From: an uncultured Clostridium sp.
GTDB taxonomy: Bacteria > Bacillota > Clostridia > Clostridiales > Clostridiaceae
Assembly: GCA_903789665.1 (NCBI GenBank)
Contig: CAIFEX010000004.1
Coordinates: 1 to 64,000 of the forward strand
Length of the DNA stretch: 64,000 nt
Direction: 5' to 3'
Shown: positions 30,887 to 40,206 of the stretch, one piece after another
Layout: each line of letters begins with the position of its first letter
Position numbering within the stretch: the first letter of the stretch is position 1
Position numbers and translations under genes: made by a program
Notes under the pieces: generated by a model
The model's database searches: none
What the model saw: only the letters and a program-made list of their open reading frames with translations
What the model was told of the DNA's origin: nothing

Positions 30887-33601
30887 CTATCTTCCAACTT
30901 TAGTACCATTTTGAATCATATTATTAAAACTTGAATTTAATCGAACTTCTTCATGGGAAATTAGTACATATTTCCAGGGCTTGCCTCCGTATTTATTATT
31001 AAAATTAGTAGCTGCTGCACAATACTCTTTAGCTGCCTTTGCTTTTTTAATTACTATATCATCATTTAACATTCTACTGTCCTTTGTTTCAATCATATAA
31101 ATACAATTAGATGTTTCCACTATAAAATCTGGTTGATATCTTTTTGAACTATCCCTATCATAATAAATTGTAAATTGTCTTAAACTAGGGCGCATCCATT
31201 TTAATACTGCATTCTCTCTTTCAAGAATAATAGCGAAAGTCTTTTCAGTATTATTTTCAAACTTATATAAAAAATGACAACTTTTCTTGAAGCCTTTAAA
31301 TATTTTAGATTTTATATCCTGAGGTGGAATATTTTCTCTATAATCATATATCTCGTCTGATACATATTTACCTCCAAAGCTAACTTCAATCCTACTAAAT
31401 GGTCTCATATCGGTAGCTGTGTAAGTAGTTTCTTCTTTATAAAAATGTTCATTCATTTGTGCATAAATGTTGTCCGCTATACTTTTGCTCCGCTGTGCAA
31501 GAACTTTTTGTACTTCATCTTCATTATTTAAATAGCTATAAAAATGTTTTTTCAGCTGATCAATTAAAGAGTACATCAAATCCGCACATTCATCATACTC
31601 AATATTTTCATGCACTAGCAAAAGCTTTACTATTACATTCTCTGGAGTATCCGTTTCCTTTATATTCGCAAAAGACATATCTATATAATAACTTTGACCA
31701 TTTTCTTTTAGTTCAGTTGCTAGTAATGCATCATCAGATGGATACCAATTCATGTTTCTAGTATCTAATTCAAATTCATGAAATCCTTGTTTTATTTCTG
31801 AAACCGGCTGTATAACTGCCTGAGGAATAGGAATAATCTTATTAGTTAATAAGTTTATATTTTGCTCAACTGCTTTTTCAACACACGCTGCAACATCCTC
31901 TTTACTTAGTTCTAATGAATGAAATGCATTTTGTGTTAATGATATAATTGACGTATTTAATAATTTTTTGACCTTGGGCTGTTTTATATCTTCAAAATTA
32001 TGTAATCTTTTATTCATTTCTAATACAGACTTATTTGTAATCTCTGAAACATATTTAGCAATATCTTCTTTAACTTCTTGTGGAGCCCGGACTGTCTCTG
32101 GCACAAACATTGCCAGCTGTTCCTTATAAGACTTACTATTTGTTAATTCATCATATACTGTTGGCAATTCTATTGTTTCCTTTTGATCTTCATTACTATT
32201 TTCTTCAGGATCAATACAATATACCCTTCTTACTAATGAATTTGGATCTTCAGCTAATTTCACAATGGCTTCATATTTGTCATGGCTCACAATAGACAGC
32301 CTGTCTACTTTTTCATTTCCCGTTCTTTCACCATACGGAAGTCTTAATCCCCTGCCAATTGTTTGTTCGGTTAATGTTTCAGAAGCAGATGCCCTAAGTG
32401 GAATAATTGTATAGAGGTTATTTACATCCCATCCTTCCTTAAGCATATTAACATGTATTACAATTTCTATAGTATTATCTGGTTTCTCCAGTGTAAGTAA
32501 TTTTGAAATATTTTCATCTTTTTCTGAACCACGCTGGTTAGAATTTATCTCCAAAACCTTATCTTTATAATATCCTTTGTAAAATTCATCAGAAGTTAGA
32601 TATTTCTTTATTCTTTTTGAATGATCTGTATCTTTAGCAACAACTAATACAAAAGGTTTAATTATTGGTTTGCCATGTGTACGGGCATATGTATCTAGTG
32701 CTTCTTTAGTATCAATATGAAGTTTTATACCATCCTTTAATTTTTCTTTATCTAAGTCATCAGGATTAGGAAATTCTTCCGGATGAAAATCTTTTCTTGT
32801 TACAACAACAGGTACCTTAATATATTTTTCATCATTTAATGCATGTGCTAATGAATATTCATATACTACATTTTTAAACTTGATAGCTTTAGATCCCTTT
32901 TGTATTTGAGGTGTAGCCGTTACCTCTATACCTAATATTGGTTCTAATTCATTGATTACATTAAAACTCTTATCAGCATGATAATGATGGCTTTCATCCA
33001 TTAATATACATAAATCCGGAAGATTCTTAAGATATTCAAAATAAGATTCACCCAAAACTTCATTTAATCTTTTAATTCTTGCAGGTTTTCCATTCTTAAT
33101 CTTAGTGTCAGAATTTAATTTTGAAATATTAAATACATTAATTGTAATTTCATTATTTCCAACTGATATTTGTCTAAATTCTTCATAGTTATCACCATCA
33201 ATAATTCTAGGTGGCGTAACAAAAGCATCTAAACCTTTAAATACATATTTAGGGTTGCTATTATTCCCAAAATCAGCCTTTAACTTATTATATATAGTTA
33301 AATTAGGAGCCATAACGAAAAAATTTTTAATATGTTTTTCATAATATAAATAAGCTAAAAAAGTTCCCATTAATCGAGTTTTTCCAATACCTGTAGCAAG
33401 TGAAAAACACACTGAAGGAAAAGATCTTTCAAAACTTGTTAATGTTGGACAAATATCTTTAACTTTTTGTAATTCTACATCTAAATCAATATTCTTTTGC
33501 AACTTTAAAACATCACATATCTTTTCAAATATCTCCAAACTTTCCTTTTGAGGTTGACGTAAGCATAAAGTATTATTAATATATCTTGAAATTTTATTCA
33601 T
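30887..33601 (-). CDS. Type III-like restriction (Res) helicase-nuclease
   Basis: A 904-residue SF2 translocase with nuclease. Walker A is 'FSLATGIGKTRLMGTFLAYL' (residues 69-75), motif II 'MDESHHYHADK' (202-205), motif III 'GIEVTATPQIQKGSK', motif VI 'LTEQTIGRGLRLPYGERTG'. At the C-terminus 'YQPDFIVETSNCIYMIETKD' supplies PD...ExK, as in type III Res subunits. Start ATG 33601 overlaps the mod stop (ATGAATAA), showing coupled translation. It is expected to cut unmodified foreign DNA together with Mod. Compared with EcoP1I/EcoP15I Res (about 970 residues) it is slightly short. Confidence 0.93.
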   Translation of the reverse strand: MNKISRYINNTLCLRQPQKESLEIFEKICDVLKLQKNIDLDVELQKVKDICPTLTSFERSFPSVCFSLATGIGKTRLMGTFLAYLYYEKHIKNFFVMAPNLTIYNKLKADFGNNSNPKYVFKGLDAFVTPPRIIDGDNYEEFRQISVGNNEITINVFNISKLNSDTKIKNGKPARIKRLNEVLGESYFEYLKNLPDLCILMDESHHYHADKSFNVINELEPILGIEVTATPQIQKGSKAIKFKNVVYEYSLAHALNDEKYIKVPVVVTRKDFHPEEFPNPDDLDKEKLKDGIKLHIDTKEALDTYARTHGKPIIKPFVLVVAKDTDHSKRIKKYLTSDEFYKGYYKDKVLEINSNQRGSEKDENISKLLTLEKPDNTIEIVIHVNMLKEGWDVNNLYTIIPLRASASETLTEQTIGRGLRLPYGERTGNEKVDRLSIVSHDKYEAIVKLAEDPNSLVRRVYCIDPEENSNEDQKETIELPTVYDELTNSKSYKEQLAMFVPETVRAPQEVKEDIAKYVSEITNKSVLEMNKRLHNFEDIKQPKVKKLLNTSIISLTQNAFHSLELSKEDVAACVEKAVEQNINLLTNKIIPIPQAVIQPVSEIKQGFHEFELDTRNMNWYPSDDALLATELKENGQSYYIDMSFANIKETDTPENVIVKLLLVHENIEYDECADLMYSLIDQLKKHFYSYLNNEDEVQKVLAQRSKSIADNIYAQMNEHFYKEETTYTATDMRPFSRIEVSFGGKYVSDEIYDYRENIPPQDIKSKIFKGFKKSCHFLYKFENNTEKTFAIILERENAVLKWMRPSLRQFTIYYDRDSSKRYQPDFIVETSNCIYMIETKDSRMLNDDIVIKKAKAAKEYCAAATNFNNKYGGKPWKYVLISHEEVRLNSSFNNMIQNGTKVGR

Positions 33602-35189
33602 CACAATCACTCTCACATTCAATGTCTGAAGTATCTATTATTGACATATTATAATTATTTACACCAAAATCGCATTTATCAAGAACTGATTGAGGTATTT
33701 TCTTAATTATTATATTTTCATATCTATCATTAAGTCCAACATCAAAAGCCGGACAACAAATTAGCAATCTTTCTTTTTCTTGCATTTCACTAGCAAGCAT
33801 ATCAAGATATTTTGCACTTACAAACTGTGTTGTTGTAAAAATATAACTACTTTCATGACTTTTTCCCTGTTTCCAAAAAGTTTTTTCATCTGGATCATAT
33901 TTATATCCATTAAGTTTTGCAACTGCTGCTGCCAACATTTCTGCATTATAATGTTCTTTGTCAATTACCCAATTTCCATGTTTATCTTTTTTCAATAGAC
34001 TTGGAGCAAGCTCATAAAATTTAAAACCGCCACCGCCTTGCCATTTAACTGTCTTTGATATTCCACCTTGATCGGTTCCATCAACAACTTTTTGCAACCT
34101 TGGAATACAATATTTATAACACTGCTTACCCATCTCAATTCCTATATAATTTCTTCCCATTTTGTGTGCAACTGCTGCTGTAGTACCCGTCCCTAAAAAC
34201 GAATCAAGAACTAAATCTCCTGGATTAGTGGCAATGTGAAGAATTCGATTAATCAATCTTTCTGGTTTTGGTGTCTCAAATGCATTAGTTTTTCCAAAAA
34301 GAGCATAAATTTCTTTCTTAGCCTCATCCGTATGCCCTACCTCTTCACTTGGCCACCATGTCCAAGGAACAAAACCATCTACTTCTGAAAGATATCTTAT
34401 TACATTAGGTTGTGCATCTCCATTCTTTCCAAAATAAATGCGTCCTTCAGAACAAAGCTTTTCAAATGTAGCCTTACTAAGTCCCCAACATCTTCCTTTA
34501 GGTGGTGTATGAATTTTACCACTTGGCGTAGTTATTTCATAAAACTGCTCTCTTGTTGCATGACCTTCTTGAGCTGTCATTGGAACTGGCCTCCAAGGAC
34601 CTTTAGGATCATTATTAGGATTACGATAAACTTTTTTCTGTTTTTCATCTGGTGGTGTTAAATTTCTTATTTCCTTAAATACCTTAGTATCCTTTGCATA
34701 TACAATTATATATTCATGCACATCACCAATTGCCTCTCTGTTTTCTCGCGAATATCGTTTTTGCCAAACATTACAAGCTACAAATTTATCTCTTCCAAAC
34801 AATTCATCCATTAAAACTCTTAAATATGGCATTTCTGAATCATCAATTGAAACCCAGAAAGACCCTGTTTTTTCATCCAACAGATTCCAAAGCAATTCAA
34901 ATCTAGGCTTTATCATGTTTAACCACAATGAATGTTCTATCCCATCCTCATAGTGTTCAAAAGCATTACCTGTATTATATGGTGGATCAATATACACACA
35001 TTTTACTTTTCCAGTATAATCTTGCTCCAATGCCTTTAAAGCTAATAAGTTATCCCCGTGAATAAGCATATTTTCAGTATTTTGATCTCCATATGATTTT
35101 TCTTTGTCATATAATAAAATTCTAGGTTCAAGTTTAGGTTCTTCACCCTTCCCTATCCATGTTAATTCTAATTTTTGTTTTTCAGCCAT
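33594..35189 (-). CDS. Type III-like DNA methyltransferase (Mod), beta class
   Basis: A 531-residue N6-adenine methyltransferase. The catalytic DPPY lies at residues 68-71 ('KCVYIDPPYNTGNAF'), then a target-recognition region (about 140-310), then the SAM motif 'LDSFLGTGTTAAVAHKMGRN' (331-340), that is beta-class order as in EcoP15I Mod. Around 'IEHSLWLNMIKPRFELL' and 'GSFWVSIDDSEMPYLRVLMD' lie the standard motifs. Start ATG 35189 is preceded by GGAGG; a longer start 15 bases upstream lacks a better site. Coupled to SNF2 and Res genes. It should set the DNA specificity of the system. Confidence 0.94.
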   Translation of the reverse strand: MAEKQKLELTWIGKGEEPKLEPRILLYDKEKSYGDQNTENMLIHGDNLLALKALEQDYTGKVKCVYIDPPYNTGNAFEHYEDGIEHSLWLNMIKPRFELLWNLLDEKTGSFWVSIDDSEMPYLRVLMDELFGRDKFVACNVWQKRYSRENREAIGDVHEYIIVYAKDTKVFKEIRNLTPPDEKQKKVYRNPNNDPKGPWRPVPMTAQEGHATREQFYEITTPSGKIHTPPKGRCWGLSKATFEKLCSEGRIYFGKNGDAQPNVIRYLSEVDGFVPWTWWPSEEVGHTDEAKKEIYALFGKTNAFETPKPERLINRILHIATNPGDLVLDSFLGTGTTAAVAHKMGRNYIGIEMGKQCYKYCIPRLQKVVDGTDQGGISKTVKWQGGGGFKFYELAPSLLKKDKHGNWVIDKEHYNAEMLAAAVAKLNGYKYDPDEKTFWKQGKSHESSYIFTTTQFVSAKYLDMLASEMQEKERLLICCPAFDVGLNDRYENIIIKKIPQSVLDKCDFGVNNYNMSIIDTSDIECESDCDE

Positions 35190-35204
35190 AAACTCATCCT
35201 CCAT

Positions 35205-38048
35205 CTACACTATTTCAAATCTTATAGTAAATATATTAGTTACTGTATTTTTGCCTTTTATACTTTGCCTCATTTCTTCTTGCAATTTCTCATTTTCATT
35301 TTCAATTTTATCTTCTTCTTCATATAATTCCCTACGCTTCTTATCTCTTAACTTTTTAAGCTTTAAAATTTCATCCTTTTTATCAAGCATTTCTTCTAAA
35401 GTACAGTCAACTATAGAGAGTTCTTTATTTTTTTCCTTAATAACCTTATCTATATTCTTTATATCTTCCTGGAGTCCATCTTTTAAATCTTCACTCCACT
35501 CATCCAGTTTTTCGCATTCCTTTAGGAAATACTCTTTATTCTCCATTTCTATTTGCTTTAAAGTATTATCAGCATTAGCTTTAGACATTTCTTTTATATC
35601 ATTTGGGACACTACTACCTTCAATGTGCTGCCTTTTTACTGCGCTAAGCTCCATTATCTTATTAACAACACCGCTATCTAAAACTGTTCCATCATCACAT
35701 ATTGCACTTATAATTAAATGTTCCTGCTTATCAAAACTGTCATTTATCAATTTATCTATGCATATCCATCCTGTTTTGCAAGGAATTACATCAAGGTAAC
35801 TTATTTTTCTACCTGAATTTTTATAATTAAATTCAATAAAACTAACTGGGAACCGTTTTCCCTTTATTTGCTTTATAAGATCTTCACATAAAGGATGTTC
35901 CCTTCTCAAAAAATGTTCATGATTTTTTTCACTTTCTTTCCATCTAATAGAATATGTGCCTCTATAATTATCATTATATATATATTCAAACCTGGTATTA
36001 TCTATAGGCTTTAGCTTATCTCCACATGAACTTATCATAAAATTGTATAGCCATTTTTCATATTGATTTATACCTTTTATTGTATTATCATTACATGTTT
36101 TTAACAGTGCACTTACTTCTTCATCAAAATTTTCAAGCAATGACTGCTGCGCATGTTTCATAGTATCACTAATTTTATCCTTAAACTGTTCTTGTAAATT
36201 ATCAAAAGCAATTTTAATTTCATCTTTCGTTCTACAATTTTGGTAAATTTCAGCTATTTTATTTTCAAAATCAACTCCTGATTCTATAGAACCTAATACT
36301 TCATCTGATGAACCAAAAAGACCTTCAAATAATTTGAATTTTTCATTTAATAATTCATAAACTCTTTTATCCGCTTCATTTTTTTCATTTACAAAATTTA
36401 TAACCACTACATCGTTTTTTTGTCCATATCTATGGCATCTTCCGATTCTTTGCTCTATTCTTTGAGGGTTCCATGGCATATCATAATTTACAAGTAAAGA
36501 ACAGAACTGAAGATTTATTCCTTCCGATGCCGCTTCAGTCCCTATTAGTATATTTGCTCTTTCCTTAAATTCTTCAACTATAGATGCCTTCATATCAGCT
36601 TGTTTTGATCCAGAGACTATATCTTCACCTTTATGTCTTTTAAGCCATTCTTTATATATTCTCTTAGAATTGGAATCATTATTCGAACCATTTAAAAATA
36701 CAATTTTGTTTTCATAGCCATTTAATGAAAGTAACTTATATAAATACTCTTGAGTACGTCTAGATTCCGTAAATATAACTACCCTTCTGTTTCCACCAAG
36801 CTCTTCTGTTCTAGCAAACCCCTTCTTTAGAGCTATTAATAAATTTTCGCCTTTAGCATTAGTATTTATACTTTTGGCAAGATTAGCATACTCTTTAAGC
36901 TTTGCCAATTCTTTATTTATATTAATACGTTCCCTGAGCATGTCTATTTTTGTTTCATCTTCATTTACACTATCTTCCTCAAATAGCTCATCTATTGAAT
37001 CATAATCATCTAAATTCAATTTGCTATCTATGCCATTTAACATATTTTCAAGTCTAACAACTAAAGCATCTAATGTACCTGATATTGCAAACGAAGATGA
37101 TGCTAATAATTTTCTTAAAATCATAGTCATTAATTTTCTTTGACTGTTTGGTAATGCATATAAAGTAGGAGACTGTAAATACTCTGAAACTTCATTATAT
37201 AATTTTTCTTCTTGAGCAGATGGTTCATATGTAACTAATATTGCTTCTCTTTTAGTATAGGGCACATATTCCACCACTTGTTTCCTAAGAGTACGCTTAC
37301 AAAATTGCTGCAATCTTGCCCTTAAAAATACATTTCTTACTTCTTCATTCTCAACATTTAGATATTTTTGTCTAAATGTTTTAGGATCACTAAACACTCT
37401 TTCATCAATTATGCTAACTAATCCATATAATTCCATGAGATTATTTTGTAAAGGTGTAGCTGTAAGCAAAAGTTTTTTTCTACCTCGTAAAGCACTTTTT
37501 AATTTATTTCCTGTTACATTACTATTTTTATATACATTTCTAAGTCTATGAGCTTCATCAATTACAACTAAATCCCAATTAATATTTGATACTTCCTTTT
37601 GTTTACGTGCTGCAAAATTATAAGAACAAATAACTACCTCATCCTTTTGATTAAATGGGTTGAAAATTTGCTTTTTCTTTTGGCTATTAAAATTTTTACT
37701 TTCCAATATTATTGATTTTATATAAAACTTTTCGCTTAACTCTGACAGCCACTGATTTCTCAAAGAAGCTGGTACAATTAAAAGTATTTTTCTCTTATGT
37801 TCCGCCCAATACTGAGCCATAATTATACCTGCCTCTATGGTCTTACCCAAACCAACTTCATCTGCTAATATAACACCACTAGATAAAGGTGATTTAAACG
37901 CAAACAATGCTGCATCTACTTGATGTGGATTTAAATCAACTTTTGCACCAGCTAAAGATGGAACCAAACTATTCAACCTATTATTAGGGCGCTTTAATGT
38001 TATTTGTTCAGCAAAATATCGTGCTTGATACAATGTATAATTACTCAT
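35205..38048 (-). CDS. SNF2/RapA-like ATPase of the defence operon
   Basis: A 947-residue Swi2/Snf2 ATPase. N-terminal RecA: Walker A 'GVILADEVGLGKTIEAGIIM' (GLGKT at 66-70), DEAH 'DLVVIDEAHRLRNVYKN' (164-167), 'LLLTATPLQNNLMELYGLVS'. C-terminal RecA: 'VVIFTESRRTQEYLYKLLSL' and 'NYDMPWNPQRIEQRIGRCHR'. A unique region follows, then a highly charged C-terminal coiled coil (about 800-930; 'NIDKVIKEKNKELSIVDCTL', 'KLKKLRDKKRRELYEEEDKI'). It starts at ATG 38048 within the stop of the HTH gene (ATGAGTAA), which is better supported than the ATG at 38072. A DNA translocase in type III restriction context is unusual; its role may be DNA recognition, remodelling of the Mod-Res complex or displacement of proteins. 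Confidence 0.93.
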   Translation of the reverse strand: MSNYTLYQARYFAEQITLKRPNNRLNSLVPSLAGAKVDLNPHQVDAALFAFKSPLSSGVILADEVGLGKTIEAGIIMAQYWAEHKRKILLIVPASLRNQWLSELSEKFYIKSIILESKNFNSQKKKQIFNPFNQKDEVVICSYNFAARKQKEVSNINWDLVVIDEAHRLRNVYKNSNVTGNKLKSALRGRKKLLLTATPLQNNLMELYGLVSIIDERVFSDPKTFRQKYLNVENEEVRNVFLRARLQQFCKRTLRKQVVEYVPYTKREAILVTYEPSAQEEKLYNEVSEYLQSPTLYALPNSQRKLMTMILRKLLASSSFAISGTLDALVVRLENMLNGIDSKLNLDDYDSIDELFEEDSVNEDETKIDMLRERININKELAKLKEYANLAKSINTNAKGENLLIALKKGFARTEELGGNRRVVIFTESRRTQEYLYKLLSLNGYENKIVFLNGSNNDSNSKRIYKEWLKRHKGEDIVSGSKQADMKASIVEEFKERANILIGTEAASEGINLQFCSLLVNYDMPWNPQRIEQRIGRCHRYGQKNDVVVINFVNEKNEADKRVYELLNEKFKLFEGLFGSSDEVLGSIESGVDFENKIAEIYQNCRTKDEIKIAFDNLQEQFKDKISDTMKHAQQSLLENFDEEVSALLKTCNDNTIKGINQYEKWLYNFMISSCGDKLKPIDNTRFEYIYNDNYRGTYSIRWKESEKNHEHFLRREHPLCEDLIKQIKGKRFPVSFIEFNYKNSGRKISYLDVIPCKTGWICIDKLINDSFDKQEHLIISAICDDGTVLDSGVVNKIMELSAVKRQHIEGSSVPNDIKEMSKANADNTLKQIEMENKEYFLKECEKLDEWSEDLKDGLQEDIKNIDKVIKEKNKELSIVDCTLEEMLDKKDEILKLKKLRDKKRRELYEEEDKIENENEKLQEEMRQSIKGKNTVTNIFTIRFEIV

Positions 38049-38250
38049 CTTTAGTTTCTCCCATATTTTCACATATGCTGCTATATATTTTTTTTCTTCT
38101 ATCTAATGGTTTTTCTGCATTATTAGGTATCAACCATAAGTTAGCCTTTTTTACTGCTCCTTGAATTCTACCTTCTACACAGAGAATTTGAACTCTTCGT
38201 CTCGTGATTTTCCATTTTTCTGCTGCTTCTTGAGCCGTTATATAATCCAT
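38041..38250 (-). CDS. Helix-turn-helix protein, first gene of the defence operon
   Basis: A 69-residue protein with a MerR/excisionase-type winged HTH: 'MDYITAQEAAEKWKITRRRV', 'QILCVEGRIQGAVKKANLWL' then 'IPNNAEKPLDRRKK'. Such small proteins lead restriction or defence operons and may regulate them, or act as excisionase (recombination directionality factor) at a prophage end. Position at the prophage right edge is compatible with both. It starts at ATG after GGTGGAG, and has a consensus promoter 36 bp upstream of the start codon. Confidence 0.85.
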   Translation of the reverse strand: MDYITAQEAAEKWKITRRRVQILCVEGRIQGAVKKANLWLIPNNAEKPLDRRKKIYSSICENMGETKDE

Positions 38251-38285
38251 TTTTCTCCACCAACTTGTCCTCTTTTAATACCTAC

Positions 38286-38314
38286 ATTATATTCTATATA
38301 TCGAACAATATCAA
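38286..38314 (-). promoter_or_regulatory. Promoter of the HTH-SNF2-Mod-Res operon
   Basis: Minus strand TTGATA - 17 bases - TATAAT, 36 bp upstream of the HTH start codon. It is the only good promoter seen between the prophage edge and the res gene. Confidence 0.82.
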
Positions 38315-38339
38315 CAAAATGAATATATACGTTTATGCA

Positions 38340-38376
38340 AAAACCCTCAAGTGTTTTCTCTACACCCAAGGGTTTT
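38340..38376 (-). terminator. Inverted repeat at the prophage/chromosome junction
   Basis: AAAACCCT (38340-38347) and AGGGTTTT (38369-38376), with an inner GTG/CAC pair, form a stem-loop; on the minus strand it is followed by TTTTT. It may be the rlmD terminator or part of the attachment region. Confidence 0.55.
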
Positions 38377-38472
38377 AAATTATCAATATTCTATTTTCTA
38401 CTGTTTCCTACCCCTGTATCACCAAGCATATACAACTTTTACCATTTACTAGCCCCAGCTATACCAATGTCT

Positions 38473-39867
38473 CTAACTGTCTTTCCTTTTAAGCTTGACT
38501 ACCGTCTCCACGTGGGCCGTCTGCGGGAACATGTCCACTGGCTGAACCTTTTCAGGTCTATAGCCCAGATTGCTCAATATCCCAAGATCTCTGGCCAGCG
38601 TGGCAGGATCACAGGATACATAGACTATAGTCCTCGGGGACATACTGGCAGCGAAACGGAGAAGAGCTGCATCACAGCCTTTTCTCGGAGGATCCACTAC
38701 CATCACATCGGCCTTTATGCCCTCTTCTGCAAGTTTTGGTATTATTTCTTCAGATTTGCCTGATATGAATTTCACATTGTGGATGCCGTTTTCCCTGGCA
38801 TTTACTCCGGCATTTTCAACTGCAGACTCCACTATCTCAATTCCATAGACCTTTTTTGCCTTCTGCGAGAGGAAAAGAGAAATGGTGCCGGTGCCGCAGT
38901 AGGCATCAAATACAATTTCATTCCCCGTAAGATGGGCATATTCCAGTACTTTTCGGTAGAGGATCTTAGTCTGCAGTGGATTTACCTGAAAGAAGGACAT
39001 GGGTGATATGTTAAATCTGAATTTGCCTATATAGTCGCTTATACTGTCTTTTCCCCACAGTGTTACAGATTTATCTCCCAGTATAACGTTGGTCCTTCTG
39101 TCATTTATATTTTGAATTATACTCACTATATGGGGAATATTCTGGATCAGGGCTTCTATAAATTCAGCCTTGTGAGGAATTTCGGACACGGAAGTCACAA
39201 TTACAACCATTATCTCTCCTGTAACAAAGGCTTTTCTTATCATTATATGCCTTATGATTCCCCTGCCGGTCTTTTCGTCGTAAACGGGGACATTGTATTT
39301 TTCAATCCATTTTCTTATAGATTTCACAACTCTATCCGCAGACTCATCCTGTATGAGACAGCTGTCCATATCTATTATGTCATGGCTCCTGTTTGCATAG
39401 AATCCAATCTTTAAACCAGACTCGTCCCTGCCAACTGGAAGCTGTACCTTATTCCTGTACCTGTATGGATTTTTCATCCCCAGAGTATCGTACAGTTTTA
39501 ACGAATTCTCCCCGCTGGATTCGGTTACCTCAAATTTTCCTATTCTCTCGAGGCACTCTCTCACCCTGTTTTTTTTGAAATTCAGCTGTGCACTGTAGGA
39601 CATATGCTGCAGCTGGCATCCACCGCATCTTTTATATACGGCACAGGGTGGATTGACTCTTTCAGGTGAGGGCTCAACCACATCGAGCAGTTTTCCAAAG
39701 GCAAAATTCTTGTTTACTTTTACTGCTTTTACAATTACCTTTTCACCCTGCAGAGCTCCGGGTATAAAAAACGTAAACCCGTCTATCCTTCCGACCCCTT
39801 CACCGCGGTATCCAATTCCACTTATTCTTAATATGTATTTCAAATTTTTCATTATTTTTTCCTTCAT
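38473..39867 (-). CDS. rlmD: 23S rRNA (uracil-5-)-methyltransferase RlmD/RumA
   Basis: About 464 residues. It has a TRAM domain start ('[19 protein letters not shown]'), the Fe-S cluster cysteines in '[14 protein letters not shown]', SAM motif I '[20 protein letters not shown]', and the catalytic Cys in '[15 protein letters not shown]'. It ends with '[14 protein letters not shown]'. I start at ATG 39867 (AGGTGAAGAC before it), not the TTG 15 bases upstream. The substrate may be U1939 of 23S rRNA, as for RlmD; a RlmCD-like double specificity is possible. The prophage lies immediately 3', and the 'HVETVV' codons include the segment CACGTGGAGACGGTAGTC (38497-38514, minus strand). This is where rumA-targeting elements integrate in streptococci, so this may be an att site. 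Confidence 0.94.
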   Translation of the reverse strand: MKEKIMKNLKYILRISGIGYRGEGVGRIDGFTFFIPGALQGEKVIVKAVKVNKNFAFGKLLDVVEPSPERVNPPCAVYKRCGGCQLQHMSYSAQLNFKKNRVRECLERIGKFEVTESSGENSLKLYDTLGMKNPYRYRNKVQLPVGRDESGLKIGFYANRSHDIIDMDSCLIQDESADRVVKSIRKWIEKYNVPVYDEKTGRGIIRHIMIRKAFVTGEIMVVIVTSVSEIPHKAEFIEALIQNIPHIVSIIQNINDRRTNVILGDKSVTLWGKDSISDYIGKFRFNISPMSFFQVNPLQTKILYRKVLEYAHLTGNEIVFDAYCGTGTISLFLSQKAKKVYGIEIVESAVENAGVNARENGIHNVKFISGKSEEIIPKLAEEGIKADVMVVDPPRKGCDAALLRFAASMSPRTIVYVSCDPATLARDLGILSNLGYRPEKVQPVDMFPQTAHVETVVKLKRKDS

Positions 39868-39941
39868 GTCTTCACCTGCCAAAAAAATTAATTATCTACA
39901 TATAGTATACATTATTTTTAAACCGAACTCTTCCCGCATAT

Positions 39942-39966
39942 AAAAAAATTGCACCTTTAAAGGTGC
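39942..39966 (-). terminator. Intrinsic terminator, minus strand
   Basis: Perfect 16-bp palindrome GCACCTTTAAAGGTGC (39951-39966) followed on the minus strand by AATTTTTTT. It lies between pyk and rlmD and is the first good minus-strand terminator after pyk. Confidence 0.75.
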
Positions 39967-40093
39967 AAAAAATATAGAATCAGTTGCCTTGATTTCTATT
40001 ATATAATTTTATCCACATATTTAATAATTATACAATAAATTTATAATTATTTCCAATGTTATAAATTAAAAAACAAAATAAGCCAAAAAAGGA

Positions 40094-40146
40094 TTGACAA
40101 CCTGGCAAAGTATGTTATAATAATAATTAATCAATAATAATTATTA
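40094..40146 (+). promoter_or_regulatory. Promoter of the 62-codon gene with AT dyads
   Basis: TTGACA (40094-40099), 16-base spacer, TATAAT (40116-40121). Directly at and after the -10 lie TTATAATAATAATTAA (40115-40130) and the perfect palindrome TAATAATTATTA (40135-40146), which resemble, but do not fully match, Fur/PerR-type boxes. Confidence 0.72.
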
Positions 40147-40206
40147 AATAAGACAATATAACAATTACTTTAAAATATTAAAATTTATAAATTTGGAGGT
40201 ATTATA

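Larger units (their letters stand above)
1..38376. mobile_element. Right-hand part of a siphophage-type prophage
   Basis: The span carries a near-complete set of phage replication, packaging, head and tail genes, all on the minus strand. It runs from a regulatory and defence block at the right to a truncated tail gene at position 1. Gene order after the terminase (portal, ClpP-like protease, HK97 capsid, gp6-like connector, head closure, HK97 gp10, tail terminator, major tail protein, frameshifted chaperone, tape measure, Dit, Tal) is that of HK97-like siphophages of Firmicutes. Sequence is visibly more AT-rich than the chromosome beyond 38.5 kb. The right boundary is placed between the HTH gene start (38250) and the rlmD stop (38473); an inverted repeat at 38340-38376 lies there. 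No integrase is visible, so the left end outside the window should hold it. Boundary to the base is not determined. Confidence 0.93.
39868..40206. other. Intergenic region between rlmD and the 62-codon gene
   Basis: The 339 nt hold, from left to right, an AT-rich stretch with a possible rlmD promoter (TATACT near 39904-39909, -35 poor), the terminator at 39942-39966, an AT-rich segment where I see no gene, the promoter at 40094-40121 and a 12-bp AT palindrome at 40135-40146. No RNA gene was recognised. Confidence 0.5.

Noticed and set aside
35104-35799. 231-codon plus-strand frame rich in serine and leucine
   Set aside because: A shadow of the SNF2 coiled-coil region; Lys/Glu codons read in reverse give Ser/Leu/Phe. 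No start signals.
29158-38250. DISARM or BREX system
   Set aside because: No DrmA/DrmB/DrmC, PglZ, PglX or BrxC-like gene is present; only SNF2 and methyltransferase overlap in type with DISARM.
1-38376. Integrase or lysis genes within the window
   Set aside because: All frames were considered; none has tyrosine or serine recombinase motifs, holin or amidase signatures. They must lie to the left of position 1.
38335-38763. Open frame of 142 codons on the plus strand
   Set aside because: It is antisense to the rlmD 3' end and the junction, lacks a ribosome-binding site, and has low-complexity composition. The rlmD frame explains the conservation.
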